From: Achromobacter sp. AONIH1
GTDB taxonomy: Bacteria > Pseudomonadota > Gammaproteobacteria > Burkholderiales > Burkholderiaceae_B
NCBI RefSeq assembly: GCF_002902905.1
Contig: NZ_CP026124.1
Location: 5,642,001 to 5,706,000, forward strand
Reading direction: 5' to 3'
DNA: 64,000 nucleotides
Position numbers and translations under genes: made by a program. How positions within the stretch are numbered: position 1 is the first letter of the stretch; every line of letters begins with the position of its first letter. Below the pieces are notes generated by a model. The model was not told where the DNA came from. It did no database searches and worked only from the letters and a program-made list of their open reading frames with translations. This document shows, in pieces, positions 1 to 10,599 of the stretch.

Positions 1-1353
1 ACCGGCTGGCTCACGCAACGCTTCGGCCAGGTGCGGCTGTTCCTGATGTCGACGCTGCTGTTCGTGCTGGCCTCGTGGCTCTGCGGCTTTTCGCCGTCGC
101 TGGAGGCGCTGATCGCCTTCCGCGTGCTGCAGGGCGCCGTCGCCGGCCCGATGATCCCGCTGTCGCAGGCGCTGATGCTGGCGAGCTTTCCGAAGTCGAA
201 GGCCGGCATGGCGCTGGCGGTCTGGTCCATGACCACGCTGGTGGCGCCCGTGGCCGGGCCCTTGCTGGGCGGCTGGATTTCCGACAACTACACCTGGCCC
301 TGGATCTTCTACATCAACGTGCCGGTCGGCCTGCTGGCCGCCTGGATCAGCTGGCGCATCTACCGCGACCGCGAATCGCCCACGCGCAAGCTGCCCATCG
401 ACAAGCTGGGGCTGGTCCTGCTGGTGGTGTGGGTCGGCGCGCTGCAGATCATGCTGGACAAGGGCAAGGAGCTGGACTGGTTCGCCAGCCCCACCATCCT
501 GATCCTGGCGGCGGTGGCCGTCGTGGCCTTCGTGTTCTTCCTGATCTGGGAACTGACCGACGCGCACCCCGTGGTGGACCTGCGTCTGTTCAAGGTGCGC
601 AACTTCACGGTCGGCGCGCTGACGCTGGCCGTGGCCTACGGCGTGTTCTTCGGCAACGTGGTGCTGCTGCCGCTCTGGCTGCAAAGCAACATGGGCTACA
701 CGGCCACCTACGCGGGCCTGGTCACCGCGCCGGTGGGGCTGTTGGCCATCCTGCTGACGCCGGTCGTGGGCAAGATGCTGGCCACGCGGGATCCGCGCCA
801 GATCGTCACCGTGGCCTTCCTGATCTTCGCGCTGGTGTGCTTCATGCGCTCGGGCTTCAATACCCAGACCGATGTGCGCACGCTGATGACGCCGACCATC
901 ATCCAGGGCGCGGCCATGGCGGCCTTCTTCGTGCCCCTGACCTCGATCACGCTGTCCAGCATCGAGCCCTGGCGCATTCCGGCGGCGTCGGGTCTGTCGA
1001 ACTTCCTGCGCCTGACGGCGGGGGCCTTCGGCACCTCGATCGCCACCACGCTATGGGAAAACCGCGCCACGATGCATCACGCGCAGCTGACGGAAATCGC
1101 GCGGCCCGGACAGGCGGCCTTCGACCAGACGGTCGGCACGCTGCAGAACGGGCTGGGCGTGTCGCACGCGCAGGCGCTGACGCTGGTGGACCGGATGGTC
1201 AACACGCAGGCCTTCACCATGTCCGCGGTGGACGTGTTCTATGGCTCGGCGGTGATTTTCCTGCTGTTGACCGGCCTGGTCTGGTTCGCCCGGCCCAAGT
1301 CCGCGAAGGCGGGCGGCGGCGGCGCGGCGGAAGCGGCGGCGGGAGCCCACTAG
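1..1353 (+). CDS. DHA2-type MFS drug/solute exporter (5'-truncated by window edge)
   Basis: Reading frame is open from base 1, so the N-terminus lies outside the window; the first visible residues are TGWLTQRFG, the loop after an early helix of EmrB/QacA-type proteins. About 440 residues remain with many hydrophobic helices. The motif RVLQGAVAGPMIPLSQALM matches motif C-like sequence of the DHA2 (14-TM) branch of the major facilitator superfamily, inner-membrane proton antiporters that expel drugs or organic compounds, often with an EmrA-type adaptor. Adaptor and regulator would be expected upstream, outside the window. Substrate cannot be told from sequence. The C-terminus is Gly/Ala-rich. 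Confidence 0.88.
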   Translation, partial: TGWLTQRFGQVRLFLMSTLLFVLASWLCGFSPSLEALIAFRVLQGAVAGPMIPLSQALMLASFPKSKAGMALAVWSMTTLVAPVAGPLLGGWISDNYTWPWIFYINVPVGLLAAWISWRIYRDRESPTRKLPIDKLGLVLLVVWVGALQIMLDKGKELDWFASPTILILAAVAVVAFVFFLIWELTDAHPVVDLRLFKVRNFTVGALTLAVAYGVFFGNVVLLPLWLQSNMGYTATYAGLVTAPVGLLAILLTPVVGKMLATRDPRQIVTVAFLIFALVCFMRSGFNTQTDVRTLMTPTIIQGAAMAAFFVPLTSITLSSIEPWRIPAASGLSNFLRLTAGAFGTSIATTLWENRATMHHAQLTEIARPGQAAFDQTVGTLQNGLGVSHAQALTLVDRMVNTQAFTMSAVDVFYGSAVIFLLLTGLVWFARPKSAKAGGGGAAEAAAGAH

Positions 1354-1388
1354 ACCCGGCGAGCCGCCTTGGCGGCCACCAGGAATGA

Positions 1389-1415
1389 ACAGACCCGCCC
1401 TGGAGGCGGGTCTGT
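1389..1415. terminator. Hairpin between convergent genes
   Basis: ACAGACCCGCC and GGCGGGTCTGT form a perfect 11-bp stem with a 5-nt loop, 36 bp after the exporter stop and 61 bp before the stop of the convergent gene. There is no long T tract, so it may act as a weak or bidirectional terminator. Confidence 0.6.
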
Positions 1416-1475
1416 TGCGAATGAGGGCTGATGCGGCCGGGTTCCCGTCGACGACCCGCGCCAGAGTGACGCGGT

Positions 1476-2468
1476 TCAGGCGGTTTCGTTGCGCTCGACG
1501 GCACCGGGCTTGAGCAACTCGCGCCAGTCCTTGCGTTCGATCACGTCCGGCGGCAAGGCGCTGACCGGGGACAGGTTGTATACCGAAAGGCCGCGCTCGG
1601 CCCAATGCCTGGCGGCAAACCTGAAGGACGGCTCGATCACGCGGGCGAAATGCCGCGCCAACCGGCTGCTCTGAGGCGACACGCCTTCATCGTAGAAGCG
1701 CAGGCCGTTTTCAAGGCTCAGGTCCAGGCCATGCACGTAGAGATTACGGGCGCCATACGAAAACAGCACCTGCAACGCGGCATAGGCCACGGTGTCGGCA
1801 TCGAACACCCCGAGCGCAGCATTGAAGCTGAAGCCCAGCCCCAGCTCCGCATCCAGCAGGTGCAGGTCCGGGTTCGCCTGGACCATGCGCACCAACGTCG
1901 CCGGCGCCGTGCTGCGTTGATAGGCCCGCTCGAGGATGAGCTCGATGATACAGATGCGGCAGCGTATCTCTTCCTGGGGCACGCCCTGGACGATGTAGCG
2001 CAGCACCTCGGGCGAGACATACAGCGTCAGGTCGCGCGACACGATCTCGCGCACCAGGGCGATGCGATCGCGCACGAAGTTCTGGTCGATAATGCAGTAA
2101 TACTTGAACGGCAGGTCGTACTTGTTGGCCAGCACGATCGCGCCGTTCACCCCCATCGCGCACTGGATGTTCATCCGGTCATAGGGGATTTCCGCGATGG
2201 AAGGGCCGCTCAGGATCAGATGAACGGTTTCGTCGGAGGGGTCGTATCCTTCGTCCAACGGCGTCACAGGCACTGACCGGCCGAATGCCCGATAACCACT
2301 GATGGTTCCCAGCGAATCTCGCTGGATGCGGACAAACGGCCAGAGATGCTGGTTGTGCCGCTGGCTGCGCGAGCGCAGCATGCGGAACAACTTGCGCACG
2401 AATCGATCCGCCCGCCCGCCACCAATGTGGCCGGGCGGAGCAGGCGAGATCGCTTGGTCCATTTTCAC
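1476..2468 (-). CDS. Unassigned protein, possibly a sialyltransferase-/Maf-like glycosyltransferase
   Basis: 330 residues, soluble, no signal peptide. Not confidently recognised. The stretch VHLILSGPSIAEIPYDRM (about residues 82-99) resembles the nucleotide-sugar motif GNGPSL-x-EI-x-Y of CstII-type sialyltransferases and of DUF115/Maf proteins. It is followed by a VNGAI segment and alternating beta/alpha sequence. This would fit a transferase acting on surface polysaccharide or LPS core, but the assignment is by motif analogy only. It lies 28 bp downstream of the tartrate dehydrogenase-like gene on the same strand, without obvious functional link. The first ATG is used; the basic, Pro-rich first 35 residues may mean a later start. 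Confidence 0.55.
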   Translation of the reverse strand: MKMDQAISPAPPGHIGGGRADRFVRKLFRMLRSRSQRHNQHLWPFVRIQRDSLGTISGYRAFGRSVPVTPLDEGYDPSDETVHLILSGPSIAEIPYDRMNIQCAMGVNGAIVLANKYDLPFKYYCIIDQNFVRDRIALVREIVSRDLTLYVSPEVLRYIVQGVPQEEIRCRICIIELILERAYQRSTAPATLVRMVQANPDLHLLDAELGLGFSFNAALGVFDADTVAYAALQVLFSYGARNLYVHGLDLSLENGLRFYDEGVSPQSSRLARHFARVIEPSFRFAARHWAERGLSVYNLSPVSALPPDVIERKDWRELLKPGAVERNETA

Positions 2469-2496
2469 TCTGTAAAGCCCTTCCTCACTACCTTGC

Positions 2497-3567
2497 TCAG
2501 CGCGCCGAAATCAGCGACGCGATCGCGTCTCCGACCTCGGCGGTGGATGCCGTGCCCTGCATGTCCCGGGTGCGCGGTCCGTCCGCCAGCACGGTCTCGA
2601 TCGCGCTCACGACGGCGGCGGATGCCTCTGGATAGCCCAGGAAATCCAGCATCAGCGCGCCGCTCCAGATCTGGCCGATCGGATTGGCGATGCCCTTGCC
2701 GTAGATGTCGGGCGCCGAACCGTGCACGGGCTCGAACAGGGATGGGAACTTGCGCTCGGGATTCAGGTTGGCCGACGGCGCGATGCCGATGGTGCCCGTG
2801 CAGGCCGGACCCAGGTCCGACAGGATATCGCCGAACAGATTGGACGCCACCACGACGTCGAACCAGTCGGGATGCTGCACGAAATGAGCGCACAGGATAT
2901 CGATATGGTACTTGTCCCAGCGCACGTCGGGATAGCCCTTGGCGATATCGGCCACGCGCTCGTCCCACCAAGGCATCGAGATGGAAATGCCGTTGGACTT
3001 GGTGGCTGCGGTCAGGTGCTTGCCGCGCTTCTGGGCCAGGTCGAACGCGAACTTCAGCACGCGGTCGGCGCCAACACGGGTGAACACACTTTCCTGGATC
3101 ACCACCTCGCGCTCGGTGCCCTCGAACAGGCGGCCGCCGCTATTGGAGTATTCGCCCTCGGTGTTTTCGCGGACGATGTAGAAATCGATCTCTCCGGGCT
3201 TGCGATTAGCCAGCGGCGAAGGCACGCCGGGCATCAGACGCACGGGACGCAAATTGATGTACTGATCGAATTCGCGGCGGAACTTGAACAGCGAACCCCA
3301 CAGCGCCTCGTGGTCGGGCACCGTGGCCGGCCAGCCGATCGAGCCGAAGAAAATCGCTTCGTGCTGACCAATCTGCGCGCGCCAGTCGTCCGGCATCATT
3401 TTGCCGTGCTTCGCGTAATAATCGCAGCTCCAGTCGAAGTGGTCCCACTGGAATCCGATATCGAATCGCGCCGCGACCGCATCCAGCACTTTCAGGCCTT
3501 CGGGCACGACTTCCTTGCCTATGCCGTCTCCCGGAAGCACCGCGATCTTGTGTTTCTTAGCCACCAA
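2497..3567 (-). CDS. ttuC: Tartrate dehydrogenase / D-malate dehydrogenase family
   Basis: 356 residues, the usual length of the beta-decarboxylating dehydrogenase family (isocitrate, isopropylmalate, tartrate). N-terminal KIAVLPGDGIGKEVVPEG is the nucleotide-binding start of this family. The central YIVRENTEGEYS and the C-terminal VHGSAPDIYGKGIANPIGQI are substrate- and NAD-binding signatures. The pattern RPVRLMPGVPSPL together with the downstream SNGI fits the tartrate/D-malate branch rather than LeuB. Expected reaction is NAD-dependent oxidative decarboxylation of (D-)malate or tartrate in the cytosol, needing Mn2+ or Mg2+ and K+. It sits alone, followed by an unrelated gene; no LysR regulator is adjacent. 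Exact substrate is not decidable from sequence. Confidence 0.85.
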   Translation of the reverse strand: MVAKKHKIAVLPGDGIGKEVVPEGLKVLDAVAARFDIGFQWDHFDWSCDYYAKHGKMMPDDWRAQIGQHEAIFFGSIGWPATVPDHEALWGSLFKFRREFDQYINLRPVRLMPGVPSPLANRKPGEIDFYIVRENTEGEYSNSGGRLFEGTEREVVIQESVFTRVGADRVLKFAFDLAQKRGKHLTAATKSNGISISMPWWDERVADIAKGYPDVRWDKYHIDILCAHFVQHPDWFDVVVASNLFGDILSDLGPACTGTIGIAPSANLNPERKFPSLFEPVHGSAPDIYGKGIANPIGQIWSGALMLDFLGYPEASAAVVSAIETVLADGPRTRDMQGTASTAEVGDAIASLISAR

Positions 3568-3752
3568 TTTTTTCCCTTTGATTCTCGGTATATACCGCCC
3601 AAGATCATAGGCATAAATTATAGTGGCGCAATACCCCTGGTTACAAAAACTCCGGATATTTCCGGGAAACCGGCCACAAAAATCCCGTTTCAGACTATTG
3701 CGTATGACAGCGCATTGTCAGGTAGGACGGCTCCGCCAATCCTCCCGCAACG

Positions 3753-5279
3753 TCAGCGGCGCCCCTTCGAGCCAAGCAACGATCCCAGGATGCCTCGCGC
3801 CAGTTCCCGGGCGACCGTGCGGACGGTGCTCTTGGCCATCGTCTGGACCACCCCGTCGCGCTTGCCGCCCCTGGGGCCGGTCGATCCGAACAGCACTTCG
3901 TTCAGGCCCTGCATGAAGCCGCCCTCCTCGCCAGCCGGCGCCTGCCCGCCCGCTGGCGCGCCGGGCGCGGCCGCGCCGCCGCCATTCTGGCCAGCGGGAG
4001 CCGATGCCCGGCCCGCCAGCACCTCATAGGCGGATTCGCGGTCGATCGCCTGCTCGTACTTGCCCGACAAGGGATTGGCCCGGCGCAACGCCTGGCGCTC
4101 GGCATCCGTGGCCGGCCCGATGCGGCTGGCCGGCGGCACGATCCAGGCGCGCTCGGTGGGCTGCGGCCGCCCCTTGGCGTCCAGCAAGGACACCAGGGCC
4201 TCGCCGACGCCCAGTTCGGTGATGGCGGCCTCGATATCCAGCCCGGGATTGGGACGCATGGTCTGCGCCGCCGTCTTGACGGCCTTCTGGTCACGCGGCG
4301 TGAAGGCGCGCAGCGCGTGCTGGACGCGGTTGCCCAGCTGACCCAGCACCGTGTCGGGAATATCCAGCGGGTTCTGGGTGACGAAATACACCCCGACGCC
4401 CTTTGATCGGACCAGGCGAACCACCTGCTCGATCTTGGTCAGCAGGGCTTGCGGCGCGTCGGTGAACAGCAGATGGGCCTCGTCGAAGAAGAAGACCAGC
4501 TTGGGCTGTTCCATGTCGCCCACTTCCGGCAGCTTTTCGTACAAGTCGCCCAGCAGCCAGAGCAGGAAGATCGCGTACAGGCGCGGCGCCTGCATGAGTT
4601 TGTCGGCGGCCAGCACGTTGACGATGCCGCGTCCCTGGGCGTCGGTGCGCATCAGGTCGGCCACATCGAGCATGGGCTCGCCGAAGAACTTCTCGGCCCC
4701 CTGCGACTCCAGCGTCAGCAGGCTGCGCTGGATCGCGCCCACGCTGGCGGCCGACACGTTGCCGTAACGGGTCTTTAACTCGGCGCTGCGGTCGGCCACG
4801 TTCTGCAGCATGGCGCGCAGGTCCTTCAGGTCCAGCAGCAGTTGGCCTTCGTCGTCGGCGACCTTGAACACCAGCGCCAGCACGCCTTCCTGGGTGTCGT
4901 TCAGTTCCAGGATGCGCGCCAGCAGCAGCGGCCCCATGTCGGAAATGGTGGCCCGGACCGGCGCGCCCTGCTCGCCGAACACGTCCCACAGCGCCACCGG
5001 GCTGGCGGCCCAGGCCGGCTCGGCCAGGCCCAGGCTCTTGAGCCGTTCCTGCAACTTGGGAGAGGCCGCGCCCGCCTGGGAAACGCCGGTCAGGTCGCCC
5101 TTGACGTCGGCCATGAACACCGGCGTGCCGATGCGGGAAAACGATTCCGCCAGCACCTGCAGGGTGACGGTCTTGCCGGTCCCCGTCGCGCCGGTGATGC
5201 AGCCATGCCGGTTTGCCAAGGCCGGCAGCAGGGCCAGTTCCGTCTGCGCGTTCTTGGCGATGAGGATGGGGTTGGGCAT
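3753..5279 (-). CDS. DUF853 (YjgR-like) HerA-type ATPase
   Basis: 508 residues from the ATG that is preceded by GGAG at a 6-nt spacing; the open frame extends further upstream but that part is low-complexity and has no better start. Residues 30-37 are a Walker A GATGTGKT, and [13 protein letters not shown] is the Walker B region. The family is the DUF853/YjgR branch of HerA/FtsK-like ATPases; its physiological role is unknown. The C-terminal part carries an Ala/Gly/Pro-rich linker before a conserved tail, [25 protein letters not shown]. Divergent from yebC across a 157-bp gap holding promoters for both. Confidence 0.88.
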   Translation of the reverse strand: MPNPILIAKNAQTELALLPALANRHGCITGATGTGKTVTLQVLAESFSRIGTPVFMADVKGDLTGVSQAGAASPKLQERLKSLGLAEPAWAASPVALWDVFGEQGAPVRATISDMGPLLLARILELNDTQEGVLALVFKVADDEGQLLLDLKDLRAMLQNVADRSAELKTRYGNVSAASVGAIQRSLLTLESQGAEKFFGEPMLDVADLMRTDAQGRGIVNVLAADKLMQAPRLYAIFLLWLLGDLYEKLPEVGDMEQPKLVFFFDEAHLLFTDAPQALLTKIEQVVRLVRSKGVGVYFVTQNPLDIPDTVLGQLGNRVQHALRAFTPRDQKAVKTAAQTMRPNPGLDIEAAITELGVGEALVSLLDAKGRPQPTERAWIVPPASRIGPATDAERQALRRANPLSGKYEQAIDRESAYEVLAGRASAPAGQNGGGAAAPGAPAGGQAPAGEEGGFMQGLNEVLFGSTGPRGGKRDGVVQTMAKSTVRTVARELARGILGSLLGSKGRR

Positions 5280-5436
5280 GGACGACTCCGGACCGGTTGA
5301 AACAGATGCCCAAGTGTAGAGCCTGCCGGCGGGCTTGTGCGCGTGGCCGGACGGACACAACCGGCGCGCGGCCGGGCGCGCGCCGCGCCGGCACGGTAAA
5401 ATGCTCGCCTTCAAAGACCTTTTATCCTGGAACGCT

Positions 5437-6168
5437 ATGGCCGGACACAGCAAATGGGCCAATATTCAACACCGCAAGGGCCGTCAAGACGCCAAGCGGG
5501 GCAAGCTCTGGACCAAGATCATCCGTGAAATCACGGTGGCGGCCCGTGCCGGCGGCCCCGACCCGGACAGCAATCCGCGGCTGCGCATGGCCTGGGACAA
5601 GGCGACCGACGCCAACATGCCCAAGGACAACATCCAGCGCGCCATCCAGCGCGGCGCCGGCGGCGCCGACGGCGAAGCCTACGAGGAAGTCCGCTACGAG
5701 GGCTACGGCATCGGCGGCGCGGCGGTGATCGTCGACTGCATGACCGACAACCGCACCCGCACCGTGGCCGAAGTGCGCCACGCCTTCGCCAAGAACGGCG
5801 GCAACCTGGGCCAGGAAGGCTCGGTCGCCTTCATGTTCAAGCATTGCGGCCAGTTCGTGTTCGCCCCCGGCACCCCGGAAGACAAGGTCATGGAAGCCGC
5901 CCTGGAAGCGGGCGCCGAGGACGTGACGACCGATGACGAAGGCGTGATCGAAGTGATCAGCGCGCCGGCCGATTACGCCGCCGTGCGCAAGGCCTTCGAC
6001 GCCGCCGGCCTGAAGGCCGAGATGGACGGCATCGTCATGAAGGCCCTGAATGAAACCGAGCTGGCCGGGGAAGACGCCATCAAGATGCAGAAACTGCTCG
6101 ACGCCCTGGAAGGCCTGGACGACGTGCAGGAAGTCTATACGACCGTCGTTTTCGACGAAGCGCAGTAA
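5437..6168 (+). CDS. yebC: YebC/PmpR family translation/transcription factor
   Basis: 243 residues beginning [21 protein letters not shown], the near-invariant start of the family, which fixes the ATG at 5437. Further family signatures are [25 protein letters not shown] and NKNGGNLG-like [18 protein letters not shown]. YebC proteins were described as transcription regulators, and some members act at ribosomes stalled on proline runs; which applies here is not shown. It leads the purD-hemF-nadD block with a 30-bp gap to purD, suggesting cotranscription. Confidence 0.95.
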   Translation: MAGHSKWANIQHRKGRQDAKRGKLWTKIIREITVAARAGGPDPDSNPRLRMAWDKATDANMPKDNIQRAIQRGAGGADGEAYEEVRYEGYGIGGAAVIVDCMTDNRTRTVAEVRHAFAKNGGNLGQEGSVAFMFKHCGQFVFAPGTPEDKVMEAALEAGAEDVTTDDEGVIEVISAPADYAAVRKAFDAAGLKAEMDGIVMKALNETELAGEDAIKMQKLLDALEGLDDVQEVYTTVVFDEAQ

Positions 6169-6198
6169 GCCGCAAGCAACCTTCAGAACCACGCAATA

Positions 6199-7500
6199 AT
6201 GAAACTCCTGGTAATTGGCTCGGGCGGCCGCGAACATGCCCTCGCATGGCGGCTGGCCCGCTCCCCGCGCGTACACAAGGTCTACGTCGCGCCGGGCAAC
6301 GGCGGCACCCAGCGCGCCGAGCAGATGGAAAACATCGCGCTCACCAATGCCGAGGAGCTGGCCGATTTCGTCCAGCGCGAAGGCATCGCGCTGACCGTGG
6401 TCGGCCCCGAGGCTCCGCTGGCGGCCGGCGTCGTCGACGTGTTCCGCGCGCGCGGCCTGAAGATCTTCGGTCCCACCAAGGCGGCCGCGCAGCTGGAAAG
6501 CTCGAAGGACTACGCCAAGGCCTTCATGGTCCGCCACAACATCCCGACGGCGCGCTACGAGACCTTCACCGACCCGGCCCGCGCGCACGCCTACATCGAC
6601 GCGGAGGGCGCCCCCATCGTCATCAAGGCCGACGGCCTGGCCGCCGGCAAGGGCGTGGTGGTGGCTGCGACGCTGGAAGAGGCCCACGCGGCGGTCGACG
6701 CCATGCTGGGCGACGGCTCCATGGGCGAGGCCGGCGCGCGCGTCGTGATCGAGGAATGCCTGGTCGGCGAGGAAGCCAGCTTCATCGTCATGTGCGACGG
6801 CCGCAACGTGCTGGCGCTGGCCACCAGCCAGGACCACAAGCGCCTGCAGGACGGCGACCAGGGCCCCAACACCGGCGGCATGGGCGCCTATTCGCCCGCC
6901 CCCATCGTCACGCCCGAGCTGCACCACCGCATCATGCGCGAGATCATCCTGCCGACCGTGCAGGGCATGACGCGCGACGGCATCCCGTACACCGGCTTCC
7001 TGTACGCCGGCCTGATGATCGCCCCCGGCGATGATCCGGACCGCGCCATCAAGACGCTGGAATTCAACTGCCGCATGGGCGACCCGGAAACCCAGCCCAT
7101 CATGATGCGCGTCAAAAGCGACCTGCTCGACGCGCTGGAGCACGCGGTGGACGGCACGCTCGACCAGGCCGACATCACCTGGGACCGCCGCACCGCGCTG
7201 AGCGTGGTGCTGGCCTCGCACAACTACCCCAACACGCCGCGCACCGGCGACGTCATCAAGGGCCTGCCGGCCGACGCCGAGGACTGCATGGTGTTCCATG
7301 CCGCCACGCGCCTGGAAGGCGATGAAGTCCAGACCACCGGTGGCCGCGTGCTGTGCGTGACGGCGTTGGGCGACTCGGTCAAGATGGCCCGCGACCGCGT
7401 GTACGAGGCGATCGACGGTATCCACTTCGACGGCCGCCAGTACCGCAGCGACATCGGCTGGCGCGCGCTCAAGCCCTCCCAGCAGAAAACCGGCCGATGA
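6199..7500 (+). CDS. purD: Phosphoribosylamine-glycine ligase (GAR synthetase)
   Basis: 433 residues, normal length for PurD. N-terminal [13 protein letters not shown], the ATP-grasp segment [16 protein letters not shown] and [17 protein letters not shown] are diagnostic. It catalyses ATP-dependent joining of glycine to phosphoribosylamine in the second step of purine synthesis, in the cytosol. Its stop overlaps the hemF start (ATGA), so the two are translationally coupled despite belonging to different pathways. Confidence 0.97.
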   Translation: MKLLVIGSGGREHALAWRLARSPRVHKVYVAPGNGGTQRAEQMENIALTNAEELADFVQREGIALTVVGPEAPLAAGVVDVFRARGLKIFGPTKAAAQLESSKDYAKAFMVRHNIPTARYETFTDPARAHAYIDAEGAPIVIKADGLAAGKGVVVAATLEEAHAAVDAMLGDGSMGEAGARVVIEECLVGEEASFIVMCDGRNVLALATSQDHKRLQDGDQGPNTGGMGAYSPAPIVTPELHHRIMREIILPTVQGMTRDGIPYTGFLYAGLMIAPGDDPDRAIKTLEFNCRMGDPETQPIMMRVKSDLLDALEHAVDGTLDQADITWDRRTALSVVLASHNYPNTPRTGDVIKGLPADAEDCMVFHAATRLEGDEVQTTGGRVLCVTALGDSVKMARDRVYEAIDGIHFDGRQYRSDIGWRALKPSQQKTGR

Positions 7501-8408
7501 GCGCCCTGCCCGTCACCGATGTCCGGGACTATCTGACCGGGCTGCAGTCCCGCATCGTCGGCGCGCTGGAAGACGCGGAGGGCGCCGCCTTCCGCAGCGA
7601 CTCCTGGACCCGCGCCGAAGGCGGCGGCGGGCTGTCGCGCCTGATCGAGGGCGGCGCGCTGTTCGAGCGCGCCGGCGTGCTGTTCAGCCACGTCAAGGGC
7701 TCGCAGCTGCCGCCGTCGGCCAGCGCGCACCGGCCCGAGCTGGCCGGCCGCCCCTGGGAAGCCATGGGCGTGTCCATGGTGCTGCATCCGCGCAACCCCT
7801 ATGTGCCGACCACGCACATGAACGTGCGCATGTTCCTGGCCGCGGCCCGTCCCGGCCATGACGAAAGCGACGTCTTCTGGTTCGGCGGCGGCATCGACCT
7901 GACGCCGTACTACCCGTTCGAGGAAGACGCCCGCCATTTCCACGCAACCTGTCGGGACGCGCTGGCGCCGCACGGCGCGGACTACTATCCGCGCTACAAG
8001 CGCTGGTGCGACGAGTACTTCTTCCTGAAGCACCGTAACGAGACGCGCGGCGTCGGCGGCATCTTCTACGACGATCTCAACGCGCCCGGCTTCGACGCCT
8101 CGTTCGCGCTGACGCGCTCGGTCGGCGACGCCTTCCTGCCGGGCTACATGCCCATCGTCGAACGCCGTCGCGGCCTGACCTACGGCGAGCGCGAGCGCGA
8201 CTTCCAGGCCTACCGGCGCGGCCGCTACGTCGAATTCAACCTGGTGTTCGACCGAGGCACGCTGTTCGGCCTGCAATCGGGCGGACGCACGGAATCCATC
8301 CTGCTGTCCATGCCGCCCATGGCGCATTGGCGCTACGACTGGCAGCCGCAGGCGGGCACGCCCGAGGCCGAGCTGGCGGCCTACCTGACGCCACGGGACT
8401 GGGCGTGA
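7497..8408 (+). CDS. hemF: Oxygen-dependent coproporphyrinogen III oxidase
   Basis: 303 residues. [14 protein letters not shown], the [16 protein letters not shown] segment and the C-terminal [21 protein letters not shown] are hallmark HemF sequences. The enzyme uses O2 to decarboxylate two propionates of coproporphyrinogen III to form protoporphyrinogen IX in haem synthesis. Start ATG at 7497 overlaps the purD stop by 4 nt; the stop overlaps the GTG start of nadD, giving a chain of coupled genes. Confidence 0.97.
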   Translation: MSALPVTDVRDYLTGLQSRIVGALEDAEGAAFRSDSWTRAEGGGGLSRLIEGGALFERAGVLFSHVKGSQLPPSASAHRPELAGRPWEAMGVSMVLHPRNPYVPTTHMNVRMFLAAARPGHDESDVFWFGGGIDLTPYYPFEEDARHFHATCRDALAPHGADYYPRYKRWCDEYFFLKHRNETRGVGGIFYDDLNAPGFDASFALTRSVGDAFLPGYMPIVERRRGLTYGERERDFQAYRRGRYVEFNLVFDRGTLFGLQSGGRTESILLSMPPMAHWRYDWQPQAGTPEAELAAYLTPRDWA

Positions 8409-8992
8409 AGCGTATCGGGCTCCTGGGCGGCAGTTTCGACCCCGTCCATCTGGCGCACGTGGCGCTGGCGCAAAGCGCGCTGTCGGCGCTGGCGCTGGAA
8501 CAGGTGCAACTGATCCCCACCGCCAATCCCTGGCAGCGCGAGGCGCTGCAAGCGACCCCGGCGCAGCGCCTCGACATGCTGGCGCTGGCCATCGCGGACC
8601 AGCCCGGCCTGGCCGTCAACCCCATCGAGATCGAGCGGGGCGGCGCCACCTACACCATCGACACCCTGCGCGCCCTGCCCGGCGATGCCCGCTACGTCTG
8701 GCTGCTGGGCGCCGACCAGCTGGCCAACTTCTGCACCTGGCGCGCCTGGGACGAAATCGCCGAGCGCGTGGACATGGCCGTGGCGGTCCGTCCCGGCACG
8801 CCGCTGGCGCCGCCCGCCGAACTGGCGGCGCGCCTGCGGGAGCTGGGTCGCGGGCTGCAATCCCTGCCCTTCGCGCCCATGGCCGTGTCCGCCTCGGAAA
8901 TCCGCCGCCGCCTGGCCAAGGGCGAATCCACGGCGGGCATGCTGGCCGAGCCCGTGGCCGCGTATATTGCGGCGCACAATCTCTACCGATAA
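8405..8992 (+). CDS. nadD: Nicotinate-nucleotide adenylyltransferase
   Basis: 195 residues from a GTG start whose last two bases fall in the hemF stop codon; translation from there gives [22 protein letters not shown], the nucleotidyltransferase GxFDPxHxxH motif at the correct distance from the N-terminus. [13 protein letters not shown] near the C-terminus is the second nucleotide-binding signature. It adenylates nicotinate mononucleotide in NAD synthesis. The gap of 74 bp to rsfS suggests the same transcript, as in many proteobacteria. Confidence 0.96.
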   Translation: MKRIGLLGGSFDPVHLAHVALAQSALSALALEQVQLIPTANPWQREALQATPAQRLDMLALAIADQPGLAVNPIEIERGGATYTIDTLRALPGDARYVWLLGADQLANFCTWRAWDEIAERVDMAVAVRPGTPLAPPAELAARLRELGRGLQSLPFAPMAVSASEIRRRLAKGESTAGMLAEPVAAYIAAHNLYR

Positions 8993-9066
8993 TCCTCCCG
9001 CCCGCCGGGCGCGATCGCCGTGAATATCGGTTCCGGCCATCCGCCCGCGGGTTATTATTCGCAGCT

Positions 9067-9471
9067 ATGGATATACAGAAACTCCAACGCGCCGTCATCG
9101 ATGCCCTCGAAGACGTCAAGGCGCAAGACATCAAAGTCTTCAACACCACGCACCTCACCAGCCTGTTCGACCGGGTGGTGATCGCCAGCGCAACCTCCAA
9201 CCGGCAAACCCGCGCCCTGGCGTCCAGCGTCGCCGACCGTGGCCGCGCCATGGACCTGTCCGGCATCACCATCGAAGGCGAGGACACCGGCGAGTGGGTC
9301 GTGGTCGACCTGGGCGACGTGGTCGTGCACATCATGCAGCCCGCCATCCGCCAGTACTACAACCTGGAAGAGATCTGGGGCGGCAAGCCGGTGCGCGTCA
9401 AGCTGCTGCCGGAATCCACCCGCGCCGCCCCCGTCGCCGGCAGCAACGCCTACGACGGCGTGGACGACTGA
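9067..9471 (+). CDS. rsfS: Ribosomal silencing factor RsfS
   Basis: 134 residues. [27 protein letters not shown] and [31 protein letters not shown] match RsfS/YbeB throughout. It binds ribosomal protein L14 (bL14/uL14 surface) and blocks subunit joining when nutrients are scarce. The C-terminal 20 residues are Ala/Pro-rich and probably disordered. The rlmH GTG start follows 8 bp after the stop. Confidence 0.95.
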   Translation: MDIQKLQRAVIDALEDVKAQDIKVFNTTHLTSLFDRVVIASATSNRQTRALASSVADRGRAMDLSGITIEGEDTGEWVVVDLGDVVVHIMQPAIRQYYNLEEIWGGKPVRVKLLPESTRAAPVAGSNAYDGVDD

Positions 9472-9478
9472 GTCCGCC

Positions 9479-9949
9479 GTGAAACTCATCGTCGCGGCCG
9501 TCGGCACGCGCATGCCCGACTGGGTCGAGACTGCCTGGAACGATTACGCCAAGCGGCTGCCGCCGGACTGCGCGCTGGAACTGCGCGAAATCAAGCCCGA
9601 GCCACGCACCAGTGGCAAGACGCCGGCGCAGATGATGGCGGCGGAAGCCAAGCGCATCGATGCCGCCCTGCCCCCGGGCGCGCTGCGCCTGGCGCTGGAC
9701 GAGCGCGGTCGCGACCTGACCACGGTCGCGCTGTCGCAAAAGCTGGAACAATGGCGCGCGGGCGGCCAGGACGTGGCCTTCCTGGTGGGCGGCCCCGATG
9801 GCCTGGACGCCGAGCTGAAGGCGTCCTGCGGCGGGCAGATCCGCCTGTCGTCGCTGACCCTGCCGCACCCCATGGTGCGGGTGGTCCTGGCCGAGCAGCT
9901 CTACCGCGCCTGGGCCATCATGACCAACCATCCCTATCACCGCGCCTGA
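9479..9949 (+). CDS. rlmH: 23S rRNA (pseudouridine1915-N3)-methyltransferase
   Basis: 156 residues from a GTG start giving [23 protein letters not shown]; length and N-terminus match RlmH. The SPOUT-fold knot shows as [11 protein letters not shown] and [18 protein letters not shown], ending in the conserved HPYHR tail. It methylates pseudouridine 1915 in helix 69 of 23S rRNA on the 70S ribosome, using S-adenosylmethionine. The gene lies in the usual rsfS-rlmH-maf order. Confidence 0.96.
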   Translation: MKLIVAAVGTRMPDWVETAWNDYAKRLPPDCALELREIKPEPRTSGKTPAQMMAAEAKRIDAALPPGALRLALDERGRDLTTVALSQKLEQWRAGGQDVAFLVGGPDGLDAELKASCGGQIRLSSLTLPHPMVRVVLAEQLYRAWAIMTNHPYHRA

Positions 9950-9971
9950 CTCCGGGCGCGGCCAGCCCCGC

Positions 9972-10595
9972 ATGGACCTGACCTCGACTTCCGGCGCGCC
10001 CGCGCGCATCTACCTGGCGTCCGCTAGCCCCCGGCGCCGCGAGCTGCTGACCCAGATGGGCGTGGCGCACGAGGTGCTGCAGGTGCCGGCTCCGCCCGGC
10101 GAGGACGAACCCCAGCACGCGGGCGAAAGCGCCACCGACTATGTGGTCCGCACCGCCAGGGAAAAGGCCCTGCGCGGACGCGACTGGATGCAGGCCCAGG
10201 GCCTGGCGCCGCTGCCCCTGCTGTCGGCCGACACCACGGTGATCCTGGCGGGCGCCGTGCTCGGCAAGCCCGCCGACCGCGCCGATGCCGAACGCATCCT
10301 GCGCGCCCTGTCCGGCGCCACGCATGAAGTCCGCACCGCGGTGGCGCTGTGGGCCGGCGACGGCCTGCGGGAAGCCGTCTCGGTCACGCAAGTCAGCATG
10401 CGTGCACTGGACGCGGAAGACATCGCGCGCTATTGCGACAGCGGCGAGCCCTATGGCAAGGCCGGCGCCTATGGCGTCCAGGGACTGGCCGGCGCCTTCG
10501 TCGCCAGCCTGTCGGGCAGCTATACCGGCGTGATGGGCCTGCCGGTATTCGAGACCGCGGCATTGCTGCGCGCGGTCGGCATCCGCATTCCCTGA
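9972..10595 (+). CDS. maf: Maf-family nucleoside triphosphate pyrophosphatase
   Basis: 207 residues. LASASPRRRELLTQMGV is the Maf signature near the N-terminus; LLSADTTVIL and the KPADRADAERILRALSGATHEVRTAVAL segment complete the active site region. The SPRRRELL form is nearer the YhdE (dTTP/UTP pyrophosphatase) branch than YceF. The protein hydrolyses non-canonical or modified NTPs. The stop is only 4 bp from the dctA stop on the other strand, leaving no room for a separate terminator. Confidence 0.93.
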   Translation: MDLTSTSGAPARIYLASASPRRRELLTQMGVAHEVLQVPAPPGEDEPQHAGESATDYVVRTAREKALRGRDWMQAQGLAPLPLLSADTTVILAGAVLGKPADRADAERILRALSGATHEVRTAVALWAGDGLREAVSVTQVSMRALDAEDIARYCDSGEPYGKAGAYGVQGLAGAFVASLSGSYTGVMGLPVFETAALLRAVGIRIP

Positions 10596-10599
10596 CCCG

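Noticed and set aside
5422..7425. 667-codon minus-strand open frame opposite yebC-purD
   Set aside because: Antisense shadow of certain housekeeping genes.
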